From contig PMYY01000188.1 of assembly GCA_003170655.1 (NCBI GenBank), positions 1,955 to 27,573 on the forward strand: a stretch of DNA of 25,619 nucleotides, read 5' to 3'. The number at the start of each line of letters is the position of its first letter. Position 1 is the first letter of the stretch. A program made the translations under genes and the position numbers. The stretch is from Nitrospiraceae bacterium (GTDB lineage: Bacteria; Nitrospirota; Thermodesulfovibrionia; Thermodesulfovibrionales; Dissulfurispiraceae). Below are positions 1 to 8,438 of this stretch, one piece after another. The notes below the pieces were generated by a model. It had not been told where the DNA came from and did not search any database. It saw only the letters and a program-made list of their open reading frames with translations.

Positions 1-1416
1 CTTGCCGCCCAGTTTATCCGCTGCTTCATAAATATCGACGGTATGACCTTTGAGGCAGAGCTGCCAGGCAACACTCATTCCCGCCGGTCCTCCGCCGATG
101 ACAGCTATCGAGTGGCCGGTAGGCTCAGCCTTCTTCGGCGCAGGGAGCTCGAGCGCAAGGCTTCCCATCCTGTCGATTTCGAGTGGCTTGTCGAAGTGCG
201 CCCGTGAGCAGCTCTGCATGCAGAGGTTAGGGCAGATTTCTCCGCAGACCGTGGCCGGAAGAGGGCTGTACTGGAGGACCAGTTCCAGTGCCTCGTTAAG
301 CCTTCCCTGGCGGATAAGCGCGGTCCTCTTGTGAGTCGGTATCTTTGTAGGACATGCAAACGCGCATGGCGGGAGGAATTTCTCGTTCGACCAAAGAGGC
401 TTGTTGCGCCTCTCCTTGCCTGTTGTGATATAGGGCAGAAGTGTAAGATCGTGGTCGAGGTATTCGGCAAAGATGCCTCCCTGACCGACTTCTTTCTCCC
501 AAAAATCCTTCCTGAATTTCACGGTGTCGAGCTTGTTCTTACCCTTGAAGGTCTTCTTTTCCTGTGGCGTATAAGCGATCAGTTTCTTCCAGTCATCGGA
601 AGAGCTTGTCAGCTCCCCATAATAGGACACCCTGCCGATGGCTTCGAGATAAGGCTTCATATTTTCGGTAAGCCATTCCCAATCCTGCGGGGTCAGGTCC
701 TGAAGTTTGACATCCCGTTCGCTGTATCCCTGTATCTTTCCCCTGAAATAGACGGTGCCTCCGACCATGCCGACGCAGGGGCGATAACCGAGAACATTCT
801 CTGGGTTTCTGGGATCGATGCCGCATACAACCGCGATGCCTCCTGCCTTGAACTCAGCAAAGGAGTCTCCGACGTTCCTGAAATACCAGGACTGCGGAGG
901 TTCGAAGCGAGGGTTGCGCTTTGTCATGGTATCGCATCGGGCACCGCCGCTTCCCTGGACGTAGAGGATTCCTTGAGCAGCAGCGTTGAATGCGCCGTTC
1001 GTTACGTCTCCGAGTACGGTGATCCTAGCGCCGCAGTTGATCCAGCCGATGTCGTCGGAAGCGCCTCCGTTGATTACGATCTCTGTGCCGGGCATCCCCA
1101 TGCTGCCGACCCTCTGCCCGGCAGGGCCTTCGATTGTAATCCTGACTATTTCATCTTTAGGCCAGATGCGGCCTCCCATTCCGTGCTGGCCGTTGGACAT
1201 GATTTTGATATCCCTTGCACCGTCCTGAACAGCCTGCTGTATGCGTTCTTCGAGGATGCGTGAAGGAACTCGCTCATCATTGACGTTTCCGTAGATGACT
1301 GCCTTTTTCGTTGTGGGATCGAATTCTACGGTATTCGGCCCCTTAGCTGCTTTTGGCTTCTGCATGGGCATAGCGCGCCCTGCCCCTCTTAATTTTATAA
1401 TTTTGTTAGCAGACAT
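1..1416 (-). CDS. Glutamate synthase GXGXG domain fused to GltD-like FAD/Fe-S subunit (partial, runs off left edge)
   Basis: The open frame runs from ATG at 1416 to the window edge with no stop (472 codons seen). Residues about 50-215 form a GXGXG beta-helix like the C-terminal domain of the glutamate synthase large subunit (repeated glycine turns such as GMPGTEIVINGGASDDIG). From about residue 350 comes the GltD-type N-terminal Fe-S module (CAFACP, then CGEICPNLCMQSC). At about residue 437 is the FAD Rossmann motif GGGPAGMS. In the family, the GltD part oxidises NAD(P)H and passes electrons through Fe-S clusters to the FMN subunit. The start overlaps the stop of the upstream 552-aa FMN subunit by 11 bp and has GGAG nine bases before it, so the genes are translationally coupled. 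A GXGXG-GltD fusion is unusual, because GXGXG is normally on the large subunit. The rest of the GltD half is not visible. Confidence 0.88.
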   Translation of the reverse strand, partial: MSANKIIKLRGAGRAMPMQKPKAAKGPNTVEFDPTTKKAVIYGNVNDERVPSRILEERIQQAVQDGARDIKIMSNGQHGMGGRIWPKDEIVRITIEGPAGQRVGSMGMPGTEIVINGGASDDIGWINCGARITVLGDVTNGAFNAAAQGILYVQGSGGARCDTMTKRNPRFEPPQSWYFRNVGDSFAEFKAGGIAVVCGIDPRNPENVLGYRPCVGMVGGTVYFRGKIQGYSERDVKLQDLTPQDWEWLTENMKPYLEAIGRVSYYGELTSSSDDWKKLIAYTPQEKKTFKGKNKLDTVKFRKDFWEKEVGQGGIFAEYLDHDLTLLPYITTGKERRNKPLWSNEKFLPPCAFACPTKIPTHKRTALIRQGRLNEALELVLQYSPLPATVCGEICPNLCMQSCSRAHFDKPLEIDRMGSLALELPAPKKAEPTGHSIAVIGGGPAGMSVAWQLCLKGHTVDIYEAADKLGGK

Positions 1417-3064
1417 AGTTTATCTCCAGCCTGTCCGCCATCGCCTTGTCATCTATGCTCAATCCGTCCGACATGCCGATAGGCAATTCGGTAGACCTTC
1501 CCATAGGTGCGAAGATTTTCTTGAGTTCGACGTCGGCGGCCTTGAATACCTCGACAACACGCTCGGCAACCCTGTCGGCATCGAGTCTCCTGTAGAGTTT
1601 TGGGTCCTGCGTGGTAATGCCTCTTGGACACTTCCCGGTGTTGCAGAGGTTGCAACGGTTGAATTCGTCGCCGAAGCAATCGGCGGCGGCCTGCATGATA
1701 TATTTTCCGATAGAGACACAAGATGCGCCAAGCAGTATAAGTGCGGCGGCATTTGCTGCCAGATTTCCTTTTTTACCGACACCTCCCGCGGCGATGAGCG
1801 GCAGCTCGTTCTGCTTTCCCTGCTTGACCAAATCGAGATAACAGTCCCTCAGGTTAGATGCGATAGGGTGACCCATCTTGTCCATCGAAACGTTATAGGC
1901 CGCGCCAGTCCCGCCGTCCTCGCCGTCGATGCTCAAGGCAGCGGCATAGGGGTTTCTCGCAAGGTTGTTCAGGACTGCGCGTGCCGTCTGGGTGCCGGAA
2001 ATCTTCGGATAGACCGGGACCCTGAATCCCCAGGCCATGGACATGGACTGGATCATCTTGGCGACTGATTCTTCGATCGAATACTGCGTCTGATGAGTCG
2101 GAGGAGACGCAAGGTCGACAAACTGAGGGACGCCACGGATCTTCGAGATGAGCTTCAATACTTTCTGGGCCATGAGAAGTCCGCCGTCGCCCGGCTTTGC
2201 GCCCTGGCCGTATTTGATCTCTATGGCCGCCGGGTCTTCGATCATATGCGGAAGTGAGTGGATGATCTCATCCCATCCGAAATATCCCGAAGCGATCTGG
2301 ATGATGAAATATTTTAGGAACCTCGATTTCAGCAGCCTGGCCGGCATACCTCCTTCACCGGAGGCCATGACAACCGGCATCCCTTCGACTTCGTTGAGAT
2401 AGGCGATTCCCATTGCGAGGCCTTCCCACATCGGCGGCGAAAGGGCGCCCACGGACATGCTGCCGATCATGATCGGGAATATCTCTCTGACCGGCGGGAT
2501 GAACTTGTCGCGCTTATCGACAACAAGTTTGCCGTCCACGGTTGTCAGAGGAAGCTCAGAAGGGGGAAGGATTCTGCCTAGAAGACTTCTCACCCTGAAT
2601 TCATGCCTTCCGGCATCGAGGGCTGGATCGGTAAGCATCGAGATCCTTGTGAATTTCAGCCTGTCGAGGGTCGATATGGAGGGATCGTTTCTCCTTCCGC
2701 CCCTTTTGTATCCGTCTCCGCCTTTGTTTTTGTAATGAAGCAGTTTATGCTGGATATTCATTTCCGGTTCGATCGCCGCATTCGGGCAAACGAGTGCACA
2801 GGTTGCACAACCGACACAATATCTTTCCATATCGGTAACCTGCTCCACTACCTGGATTACGCGACGCACTGAAGTGGGTGTCGGAACCGGGCCTTCAGAT
2901 TGGACGACCCTCTGGACTTTCACGGCCGGCTCGATGGCCTTTACCGGGCAGGCGGCGGTGCATCTGCCGCAGCGCTTGCAGCGGTCGTCACGCCAGCGAA
3001 CTATATAGGGCATCTCCCTGACGGAGAGCTGATGATTGTTGTCTAACCTTGCAGCTGGTTCCAT
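1406..3064 (-). CDS. Glutamate synthase FMN subunit with N-terminal 2[4Fe-4S] ferredoxin (552 aa)
   Basis: This is the central synthase subunit of a split, archaeal-type glutamate synthase. It makes glutamate from 2-oxoglutarate and ammonia using FMN and Fe-S clusters. The N-terminus has two ferredoxin motifs (Cys29, 32, 35, 39 and Cys83, 86, 89, 93). The FMN barrel keeps the family signatures IGSMSVGALS, GEGGMP, KYGQGAKPGDGG, SPPTHQTQYSIE, GEDGGTGAAY and AAGGVGKKGN. A C-terminal cysteine cluster (CNLCNTGKCPRGITTQDP) is the site of the 3Fe-4S cluster. AGGAGG lies seven bases before the ATG. The start overlaps the GATase stop by 22 bp. With the genes on both sides it gives a full enzyme: GATase, FMN subunit, GXGXG-GltD. 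All key motifs are intact, so it is probably catalytic. Confidence 0.93.
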   Translation of the reverse strand: MEPAARLDNNHQLSVREMPYIVRWRDDRCKRCGRCTAACPVKAIEPAVKVQRVVQSEGPVPTPTSVRRVIQVVEQVTDMERYCVGCATCALVCPNAAIEPEMNIQHKLLHYKNKGGDGYKRGGRRNDPSISTLDRLKFTRISMLTDPALDAGRHEFRVRSLLGRILPPSELPLTTVDGKLVVDKRDKFIPPVREIFPIMIGSMSVGALSPPMWEGLAMGIAYLNEVEGMPVVMASGEGGMPARLLKSRFLKYFIIQIASGYFGWDEIIHSLPHMIEDPAAIEIKYGQGAKPGDGGLLMAQKVLKLISKIRGVPQFVDLASPPTHQTQYSIEESVAKMIQSMSMAWGFRVPVYPKISGTQTARAVLNNLARNPYAAALSIDGEDGGTGAAYNVSMDKMGHPIASNLRDCYLDLVKQGKQNELPLIAAGGVGKKGNLAANAAALILLGASCVSIGKYIMQAAADCFGDEFNRCNLCNTGKCPRGITTQDPKLYRRLDADRVAERVVEVFKAADVELKKIFAPMGRSTELPIGMSDGLSIDDKAMADRLEINYVC

Positions 3065-4152
3065 ACCTTGACCTCCTGTGCCATGGGGGGAATCATGACT
3101 AAGTCATATTTCATGGGCAAGATGTCTCTGCTCTTGTCTCTGCCCGGGATTGCCCTGTCAACGCCGCACTCTTCCGACATGAGGGCGTATTTGCCTTTGG
3201 AGCCCGCAACAATGCCGGGTCTCAGCTTTTTGGAATCATGCATCATAAAACATGTTCCGTCTGGAGTAAACCCTATTACGCAGTTAGGCCCATCGATGCA
3301 GAGCGGACGCAGCGATTGCTTGAGCAGCTGCAAGGCCTCGGCGTCGGACCTCTTTCCCATTTCATTATTCGTTAGGGGAGTGATCACATCTTTGTAATAG
3401 GGAAGCGGCAGCTTCAACTGTCTGGCCGTGTAATGAAGAATGTGAGTAAAGACCTCGCTGTCGCTGTTGTAGCCCATATAACCGGGGAAGCCCCTGCTGA
3501 GGAGGAATTCCCTTATTGGCACGAAGGCGGTGTTCTCGCCGTTTGTCATCGAGCAATACCCCTGCAGAAAGAATGGATGGCAGGCATAAAGGTAGATTGC
3601 ATAATTGGTATTCTGTCTCCCCTGGGCAAATATGATCTTTGCCTTTATTTCATCGCGGTCGAGACCGAAAAATTCGCCTAACAGTAATGGGTCGCCGACT
3701 TCCTTTAAGGTGAGGACATCAGGATAGAATGAGAAGATGAATATGGATTCATCGGCCTCTCCGAGTTTCCTCAGGGAGAGCCGGGTCTGCAGAAGCAGGT
3801 CTTCTTTCTCCTGCGTCGATCGGTACCTGAAGTATTCGGGATAGTCGTAAACCCTTGCGAAATAGTATTCATGGGGAATTACACCCTTTATCTTCCTGGT
3901 CTTTGGCGCCCAGACGTGGAGAAGTTCGAACCCGTGCTTGTCCATATACTCGTCCACGACCCGGCCTCCATTTCTGGTACCCATACCTGATAGTATCGGG
4001 TATTCTTTCAGTTTCCCGAATTCACCGTCTAGATCCTTCATGGTAAGGCCGAGACCGCTCCCATCGTTACCTTCCTTCATCGTCTCCAGGGAGAGAATGT
4101 TTTCCATGGGCGAGAAGTGCTTATCGGATGTTATCGCTGCCAGTCTGCACAT
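3043..4152 (-). CDS. Class II glutamine amidotransferase subunit of split glutamate synthase (369 aa)
   Basis: This Ntn-type glutaminase domain would release ammonia from glutamine for the FMN subunit encoded next. The start chosen is ATG at 4152, because it gives Met-Cys-Arg-Leu: after removal of Met the catalytic cysteine is N-terminal, as the mechanism needs. A TTG two codons upstream (4158) is open but would bury the cysteine. GAGG stands nine bases before the chosen ATG. Later motifs fit the family: GRQNTN, HPF and MTNGEN (substrate binding and oxyanion region). It is the first gene after an intrinsic terminator and overlaps the 552-aa FMN gene by 22 bp. It resembles the stand-alone GATase subunits of methanogen and thermophile glutamate synthases more than the N-terminus of E. 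coli GltB. Confidence 0.85.
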   Translation of the reverse strand: MCRLAAITSDKHFSPMENILSLETMKEGNDGSGLGLTMKDLDGEFGKLKEYPILSGMGTRNGGRVVDEYMDKHGFELLHVWAPKTRKIKGVIPHEYYFARVYDYPEYFRYRSTQEKEDLLLQTRLSLRKLGEADESIFIFSFYPDVLTLKEVGDPLLLGEFFGLDRDEIKAKIIFAQGRQNTNYAIYLYACHPFFLQGYCSMTNGENTAFVPIREFLLSRGFPGYMGYNSDSEVFTHILHYTARQLKLPLPYYKDVITPLTNNEMGKRSDAEALQLLKQSLRPLCIDGPNCVIGFTPDGTCFMMHDSKKLRPGIVAGSKGKYALMSEECGVDRAIPGRDKSRDILPMKYDLVMIPPMAQEVKVWNQLQG

Positions 4153-4181
4153 AATCAATTACCTCATCGTCGATTTCTGAA

Positions 4182-4218
4182 AAAAGAGCGTCTCGACCGT
4201 GCTTCTGGTGCGAGACGC
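4182..4218 (-). terminator. Intrinsic terminator between the two glutamate synthase sets
   Basis: Read on the minus strand, an 8-bp stem (GCGTCTCG at 4218-4211 with CGAGACGC at 4195-4188, loop 15 nt) is followed by TCTTTTTT. It lies about 40 bp after the stop of the 886-aa gene. It leaves only about 30 bp before the next start codon, which is too little for a separate promoter after it. It may act as an attenuator that lowers expression of the downstream set. Confidence 0.8.
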
Positions 4219-4256
4219 CGTCACAACCATAATTTATCGATTAAATCTATAATCCG

Positions 4257-6917
4257 CTAATCTTCCTCTTCAAACTCTTCATATTCCTCATTCATCTTCA
4301 TGGCAGCACTTCCAGAAAGTACGGAAAGTTTTACCGCCCCGATTGTGCGATATACTTCTTCGGGTTTGCATATCTTGCCGTCTACTGCAAGGAGATCTTC
4401 AATCCCGATGCCGAATAGTCGTTCATTTTCTTTCAGGTATGGGAGAATCAGTTTCCAGTCGCGCTTCCTGAATGGAAGAATCTGACCGCCGTTCAACTGT
4501 TCCGGTACGATGGTCTTATGCGGGTCACGGACAAAAATTGCTCCGCCTGAAGCGAGTGAGAAGATATTTGACCCCGGATATGGTATTTCCAGAGGCACCA
4601 TCTTCCCTTCATTATCAAAGGATAGGCCGTTCAGGATAACAAAACCTCCCCCCTTGTACGGATCGCCCGCCATGAAGGATTCTGCGAGGTAGTCGAGTGC
4701 CGTGCCGTTTATGACAACCCTCGGTTTTCCGACGGCATTGATGAGGGGACGGCCCGCCGCGTTTCCGAGAACATAGACCTCGCCACCTTTGGCCCCGTAC
4801 ATAAACGTCTGGCCGACATCACCATACACGACGAGTTTCCCTGATTTCATTATCTGTCCGAGCTGGTCCTGGGCATTTCCATGCACATATATTTCAAGAC
4901 CGTCCATGCCGGACCCCAGATAGTCTCCTGTAGAGCCGAAGGCATCAATATGAACGCCCTTCGTGTCCGGACCAAACCCGCAGCCCAGGAACCGCTGTCC
5001 CCGATGGCCGAAACAGATGAACCGTTTCCATCCGAGACTGTATGCTTTCGAAACTAAAACTGCGAATGAGTCATCACCTTCCGGCTCGAACAGGCTAGCG
5101 TCCGCAACCAGCACCTTTTCCCCCCTTTTGGGTTTGCGAAGTGCGGAACGGCTGTCAAAATCTATTCTGCAGCAGGAAAGCGGGTTCTTAGTATCACTGA
5201 TGATCGGAACAGACCTGAAGACTTTATCAAGCGCACCCGAGACCATCTGGAGCACTGAACGCCGTCTCATGTTGCCTGTAGAATAGCGCCTGTCGAGGAG
5301 GAGCGACAGGAGGGTGATTGCCTTCTCCATCAAGGCATCCTGCTTTGCAAGGGCAACCAGGTGGTCCAGAAAAGCAGAAAGCCGTGAATAGTCCCATTCA
5401 AGAAAGCGCGGGGTTAAGCCGGCAAAAATGTTTTCCGCGCTCGTCCCGGACAAGTCTTTCAGAATGTCATTTATGAGGGCAACTTCGGCAGCAGGCGTAG
5501 CCTGTAGTTGTGCACGGCTGTCATGAGGTGCCTGATTTGTCGGGACATCAACGATCCGTCCGAATTTGTCCGCACAAGTGAGATTCATCTTACCAGAACC
5601 GGCCTCCTTTACTGTGAAAATAAAGGCGCCGCCATCGGTGTAACTGCCGCCACGGGCATTCCAGTAATGGTCAGCTACCGTACCGAAGCGAGGGTCTTCT
5701 TTTGCGAGGCTTTCAAGGGTAGCATCGATCGCCTGTTTTTCAGAACAGATCAGGCCTATCTCGACTTCGCCTTTCTGCAAAGCAAAGACCTGCGGCCGGA
5801 GCATGGCCGTATCCGTGATTCCGATAAGCTGGAACTGTTTCTGCTGAACATCATTGCGGGCAATGATGAAGAACCATGGCCCGTCCGGGGACCCATGAAT
5901 GTGAGCAGTCTGAATCTGCCTGTATATGAGTTGTTTTTCCGCCGGCAGGTGATCGAAATCCATTTCTCCTGTCGGGGCAAGGGCTTCAATTATGTATTCA
6001 AGGGGATAGCCGTACACCCTGTTCAGGAGATCGAAAACAAGGACGGAGACTTCAGTATCGGTGAGGAACAGTGGGAATACGTTCCGCTGGCGCAGATAGT
6101 CTGATACCGAATAATAATTGGCAAAGTCCCCATTATGGACAAGGGCTTCGTTAAGACCTATAAAGGGATGAGCGCCGCCCGGATGCCAGACGCGGCCCTT
6201 GGTGGGGTACCGCTGATGTGCAATCCATATATTGGCATCAAAGTCTTCGAGTTTATAGTATTGGGCCACCTTTTCGGCATACCCTACGATCTTAAGGATC
6301 ATCATGTTCTTGCCATGGGAAAGGACAAAGGCCCTTTTCTCGCCAAGGGAACTGTAGAAGGCAAGATTCAACTGGTATGTATTCTGGAAAAGGAACTCTT
6401 CCTCGGCCCTTTCATGAGACAGCATTCCCAAGCCGCGTTCTTTTTGGAACCGGGCAAGGACTTCCGGCTTTACCCGCACAAAGTAACGCTTTACTGCAGG
6501 CGGTTTCACTTCGAGCCCTTCAACGTCACGGTAATCGTCTACTGTTTCGATAAAAGCCTCATGCGCGACCCGGAAGTAGGGACGGATAAAGCGCGTTTCC
6601 ATCTCCTGCACGACCGTATCGTCGAGGATCGCCACTTGCAAAAGGTAATCATTGTCGAGGGTGTTCTGGTCCACACCAAGCTTCGCCGGGACCAGGCCGA
6701 CTGCCGCAAGACCTCCGCCTTTGCCGTTTCCCCTATTGTGCATCTGGACTGAGGGCGTGAAGATATGACGTCCGCCAACAGGAATACTGCAGGCGAAACC
6801 TGTAACGCCGCAGCCGCCTTCCTCAGTTTCCATATCGGTCCGCTTCACCAGCTTGTCGGCCTCGCGGAAATGGTATCGTGACTTTAATATTGCGTCTGCT
6901 ATGCTTAACTGTCTCAT
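4257..6917 (-). CDS. Fusion of class II glutamine amidotransferase and glutamate synthase GXGXG domain (886 aa)
   Basis: Residues about 36-435 are a class II GATase: the putative nucleophile Cys36 in GGCGVTGFA, HQRYPTKGRVWHPGGAHPF around 234-252, and the glutaminase motif HNGD at 261-264. After a helical linker (about 470-560), residues about 635-800 are a GXGXG beta-helix (GSTGDYLGSGMDG, GDVGQTFMYGAKGG, GNAAGRP). Together these are the two outer parts of a glutamate synthase large subunit without the central FMN domain, which the gene just upstream supplies in trans. The ATG overlaps the stop of that gene (ATGA) and has GGGGAG eight bases away. A 35-residue leader precedes Cys36, so propeptide cleavage would be needed, as in GltB enzymes. 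The C-terminus is very acidic (EEYEEFEEED). Confidence 0.88.
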   Translation of the reverse strand: MRQLSIADAILKSRYHFREADKLVKRTDMETEEGGCGVTGFACSIPVGGRHIFTPSVQMHNRGNGKGGGLAAVGLVPAKLGVDQNTLDNDYLLQVAILDDTVVQEMETRFIRPYFRVAHEAFIETVDDYRDVEGLEVKPPAVKRYFVRVKPEVLARFQKERGLGMLSHERAEEEFLFQNTYQLNLAFYSSLGEKRAFVLSHGKNMMILKIVGYAEKVAQYYKLEDFDANIWIAHQRYPTKGRVWHPGGAHPFIGLNEALVHNGDFANYYSVSDYLRQRNVFPLFLTDTEVSVLVFDLLNRVYGYPLEYIIEALAPTGEMDFDHLPAEKQLIYRQIQTAHIHGSPDGPWFFIIARNDVQQKQFQLIGITDTAMLRPQVFALQKGEVEIGLICSEKQAIDATLESLAKEDPRFGTVADHYWNARGGSYTDGGAFIFTVKEAGSGKMNLTCADKFGRIVDVPTNQAPHDSRAQLQATPAAEVALINDILKDLSGTSAENIFAGLTPRFLEWDYSRLSAFLDHLVALAKQDALMEKAITLLSLLLDRRYSTGNMRRRSVLQMVSGALDKVFRSVPIISDTKNPLSCCRIDFDSRSALRKPKRGEKVLVADASLFEPEGDDSFAVLVSKAYSLGWKRFICFGHRGQRFLGCGFGPDTKGVHIDAFGSTGDYLGSGMDGLEIYVHGNAQDQLGQIMKSGKLVVYGDVGQTFMYGAKGGEVYVLGNAAGRPLINAVGKPRVVINGTALDYLAESFMAGDPYKGGGFVILNGLSFDNEGKMVPLEIPYPGSNIFSLASGGAIFVRDPHKTIVPEQLNGGQILPFRKRDWKLILPYLKENERLFGIGIEDLLAVDGKICKPEEVYRTIGAVKLSVLSGSAAMKMNEEYEEFEEED

Positions 6918-8434
6918 AGTTCCAGCTCCCCTTCTATCTCTTCCTGCTTAATGTAATCGAGGTGACCAATCACATCGAAGCGTCCCACAAGCTCTGTAAC
7001 GCTCTTCATCCCAAGACGCTTGAGGATAGAGACAAGCTGGCGTCTCCACGTCAAATACATGTTGATAATGCGCTGGGTTGCCCACTCGAGCTCCATGAGG
7101 TTCGTAAGTTGTTCGTCTGTTGTGGCAATGCCCCTGGCACAACCGCGGCCTGACTCACAATGGTGACAGCGGATGCATTCGAGGGCAACCAGATCGGCCG
7201 TGCCGAGACATACCCCGTTGGCTCCCAGGGCAATTGCCTTTGCCATATCGTAGGCAGAACGTATCCCTCCGCTTGCGATAATCGTTATCTTGTCCCTGAT
7301 CCCTTCTTCAGAAAGGAATTTATGCACCTTGGGCACGGCATATTCTATGGGCATGGCGATATTCTTTTTTGCGATATCGGGGGCTGCGCCTGTTCCACCG
7401 TAACTTCCGTCGAGCTGGATAATATGCGCGCCGGCATAATAGCTTCCCACGGCGACCATGTCCACGTCCGTAGGTGTGGAAACCTTTACCGATACGAGTG
7501 CACGGGAGTTCGTCTGCTTTATCCAGTCCACATGTTTCTTGTGGTCCTCCACCGAGTAGACGCTATGGAAGGGAAACGGTGAGAAGAGGGCGCTTCCCGC
7601 CACTGCCTCGCGCATGCGCGCTACGCGGGGTGTCACCTTATCGCCGAGGAGATGTCCGCCCAGGCCTGGTTTTGCACCCTGCGCATATTTGAATTCCACT
7701 ATTCTCACCCTCTTGAGCGACTCCTCGCTGACGCCGAAAAGACCTGTTGCCACCTGCGTGATCATATGATCGTCGTAGGGGATCAGTTCTTCCGGGTATC
7801 CGCCTTCTCCTGTGCAACAGAAGGTATTGAGCGCAGCAGCAGCCTTGACGCGGGAAAGCATGGTGACAATACTGACAGAGCCGAAGGACATGCCGCCGAG
7901 ATAGAACGGAACGGGAATCCGGACTCCGGGCCTGGAATCCCCGGACCGGTTAAGTTCAATGGCTGTGGATACTTCCTCATCAGGAATTTCCGGTCCTTTC
8001 TCCCTGGGGAAGATAAAACGGAGCTTATCGAACCCGCCGCCTGAATCTCCTGTCTTATAGTTCAGTCCCTGGTATGGGATTTCGCCGGTCTCTGCCATGT
8101 GCCATGTGCTGGCCAGAAGATCAGGCGACCACCGCCGGTCTCCCAGTATCTCAAATGCAGGATTTAGTCTTAATTGGATTGCCTTCTCCGGGCATTTGTT
8201 CACGCAGTAAAATTCATTTGCACTGCAAGGGAACCCAAGGCAAAGATGTTCGGCTGCGACCCTTGGTTTTTTGGAACCGGCTTTATAAACACCATAGGGG
8301 CAGAGCTTTACGCAGATCCCGCAGTTATTGCATTCTTTCGTTATCGTTACACGATACTTGCCGAGGGCGTTACGGAAACGGCTCGGTATTTTCTTCACTT
8401 CAGGTAGCATTTGTGTGTCCGTCTTTGTCTCCAT
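6914..8434 (-). CDS. Glutamate synthase FMN subunit with N-terminal Fe-S domain (506 aa)
   Basis: This is the catalytic FMN subunit of the second split glutamate synthase. The N-terminus carries Cys35, 38, 41, 45 (one 4Fe-4S) and a second cysteine group (65, 70, 77, 81). The barrel has GGMSFGSVS, GEGGYPEE, KYAQGAKPGLGG, a YSVED loop, DGSYGGTGAAP and ASGGIRSAYD. The cluster CIRCHHCESGRGCARGIATTD closes the domain. The open frame extends 27 codons upstream, but ATG at 8434 is preferred: it has AAGGGG eight bases before it and sits 4 bp past the stop of the upstream gene instead of overlapping it by 77 bp. It is coupled to the downstream GATase-GXGXG fusion by ATGA overlap. All active-site motifs look intact. 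Confidence 0.92.
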   Translation of the reverse strand: METKTDTQMLPEVKKIPSRFRNALGKYRVTITKECNNCGICVKLCPYGVYKAGSKKPRVAAEHLCLGFPCSANEFYCVNKCPEKAIQLRLNPAFEILGDRRWSPDLLASTWHMAETGEIPYQGLNYKTGDSGGGFDKLRFIFPREKGPEIPDEEVSTAIELNRSGDSRPGVRIPVPFYLGGMSFGSVSIVTMLSRVKAAAALNTFCCTGEGGYPEELIPYDDHMITQVATGLFGVSEESLKRVRIVEFKYAQGAKPGLGGHLLGDKVTPRVARMREAVAGSALFSPFPFHSVYSVEDHKKHVDWIKQTNSRALVSVKVSTPTDVDMVAVGSYYAGAHIIQLDGSYGGTGAAPDIAKKNIAMPIEYAVPKVHKFLSEEGIRDKITIIASGGIRSAYDMAKAIALGANGVCLGTADLVALECIRCHHCESGRGCARGIATTDEQLTNLMELEWATQRIINMYLTWRRQLVSILKRLGMKSVTELVGRFDVIGHLDYIKQEEIEGELEL

Positions 8435-8438
8435 TGCA

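Noticed and set aside
331..2068. Long plus-strand frames (331-1263 and 1295-2068)
   Set aside because: They lie opposite the GXGXG-GltD and FMN genes, have no family motifs or ribosome sites, and read as shadows of strongly coding minus-strand frames.
5508..6752. Plus-strand frames of about 200 codons opposite the GATase-GXGXG fusion
   Set aside because: The minus strand shows clear conserved domains; the plus frames have low-complexity shadow composition and no recognisable domain.
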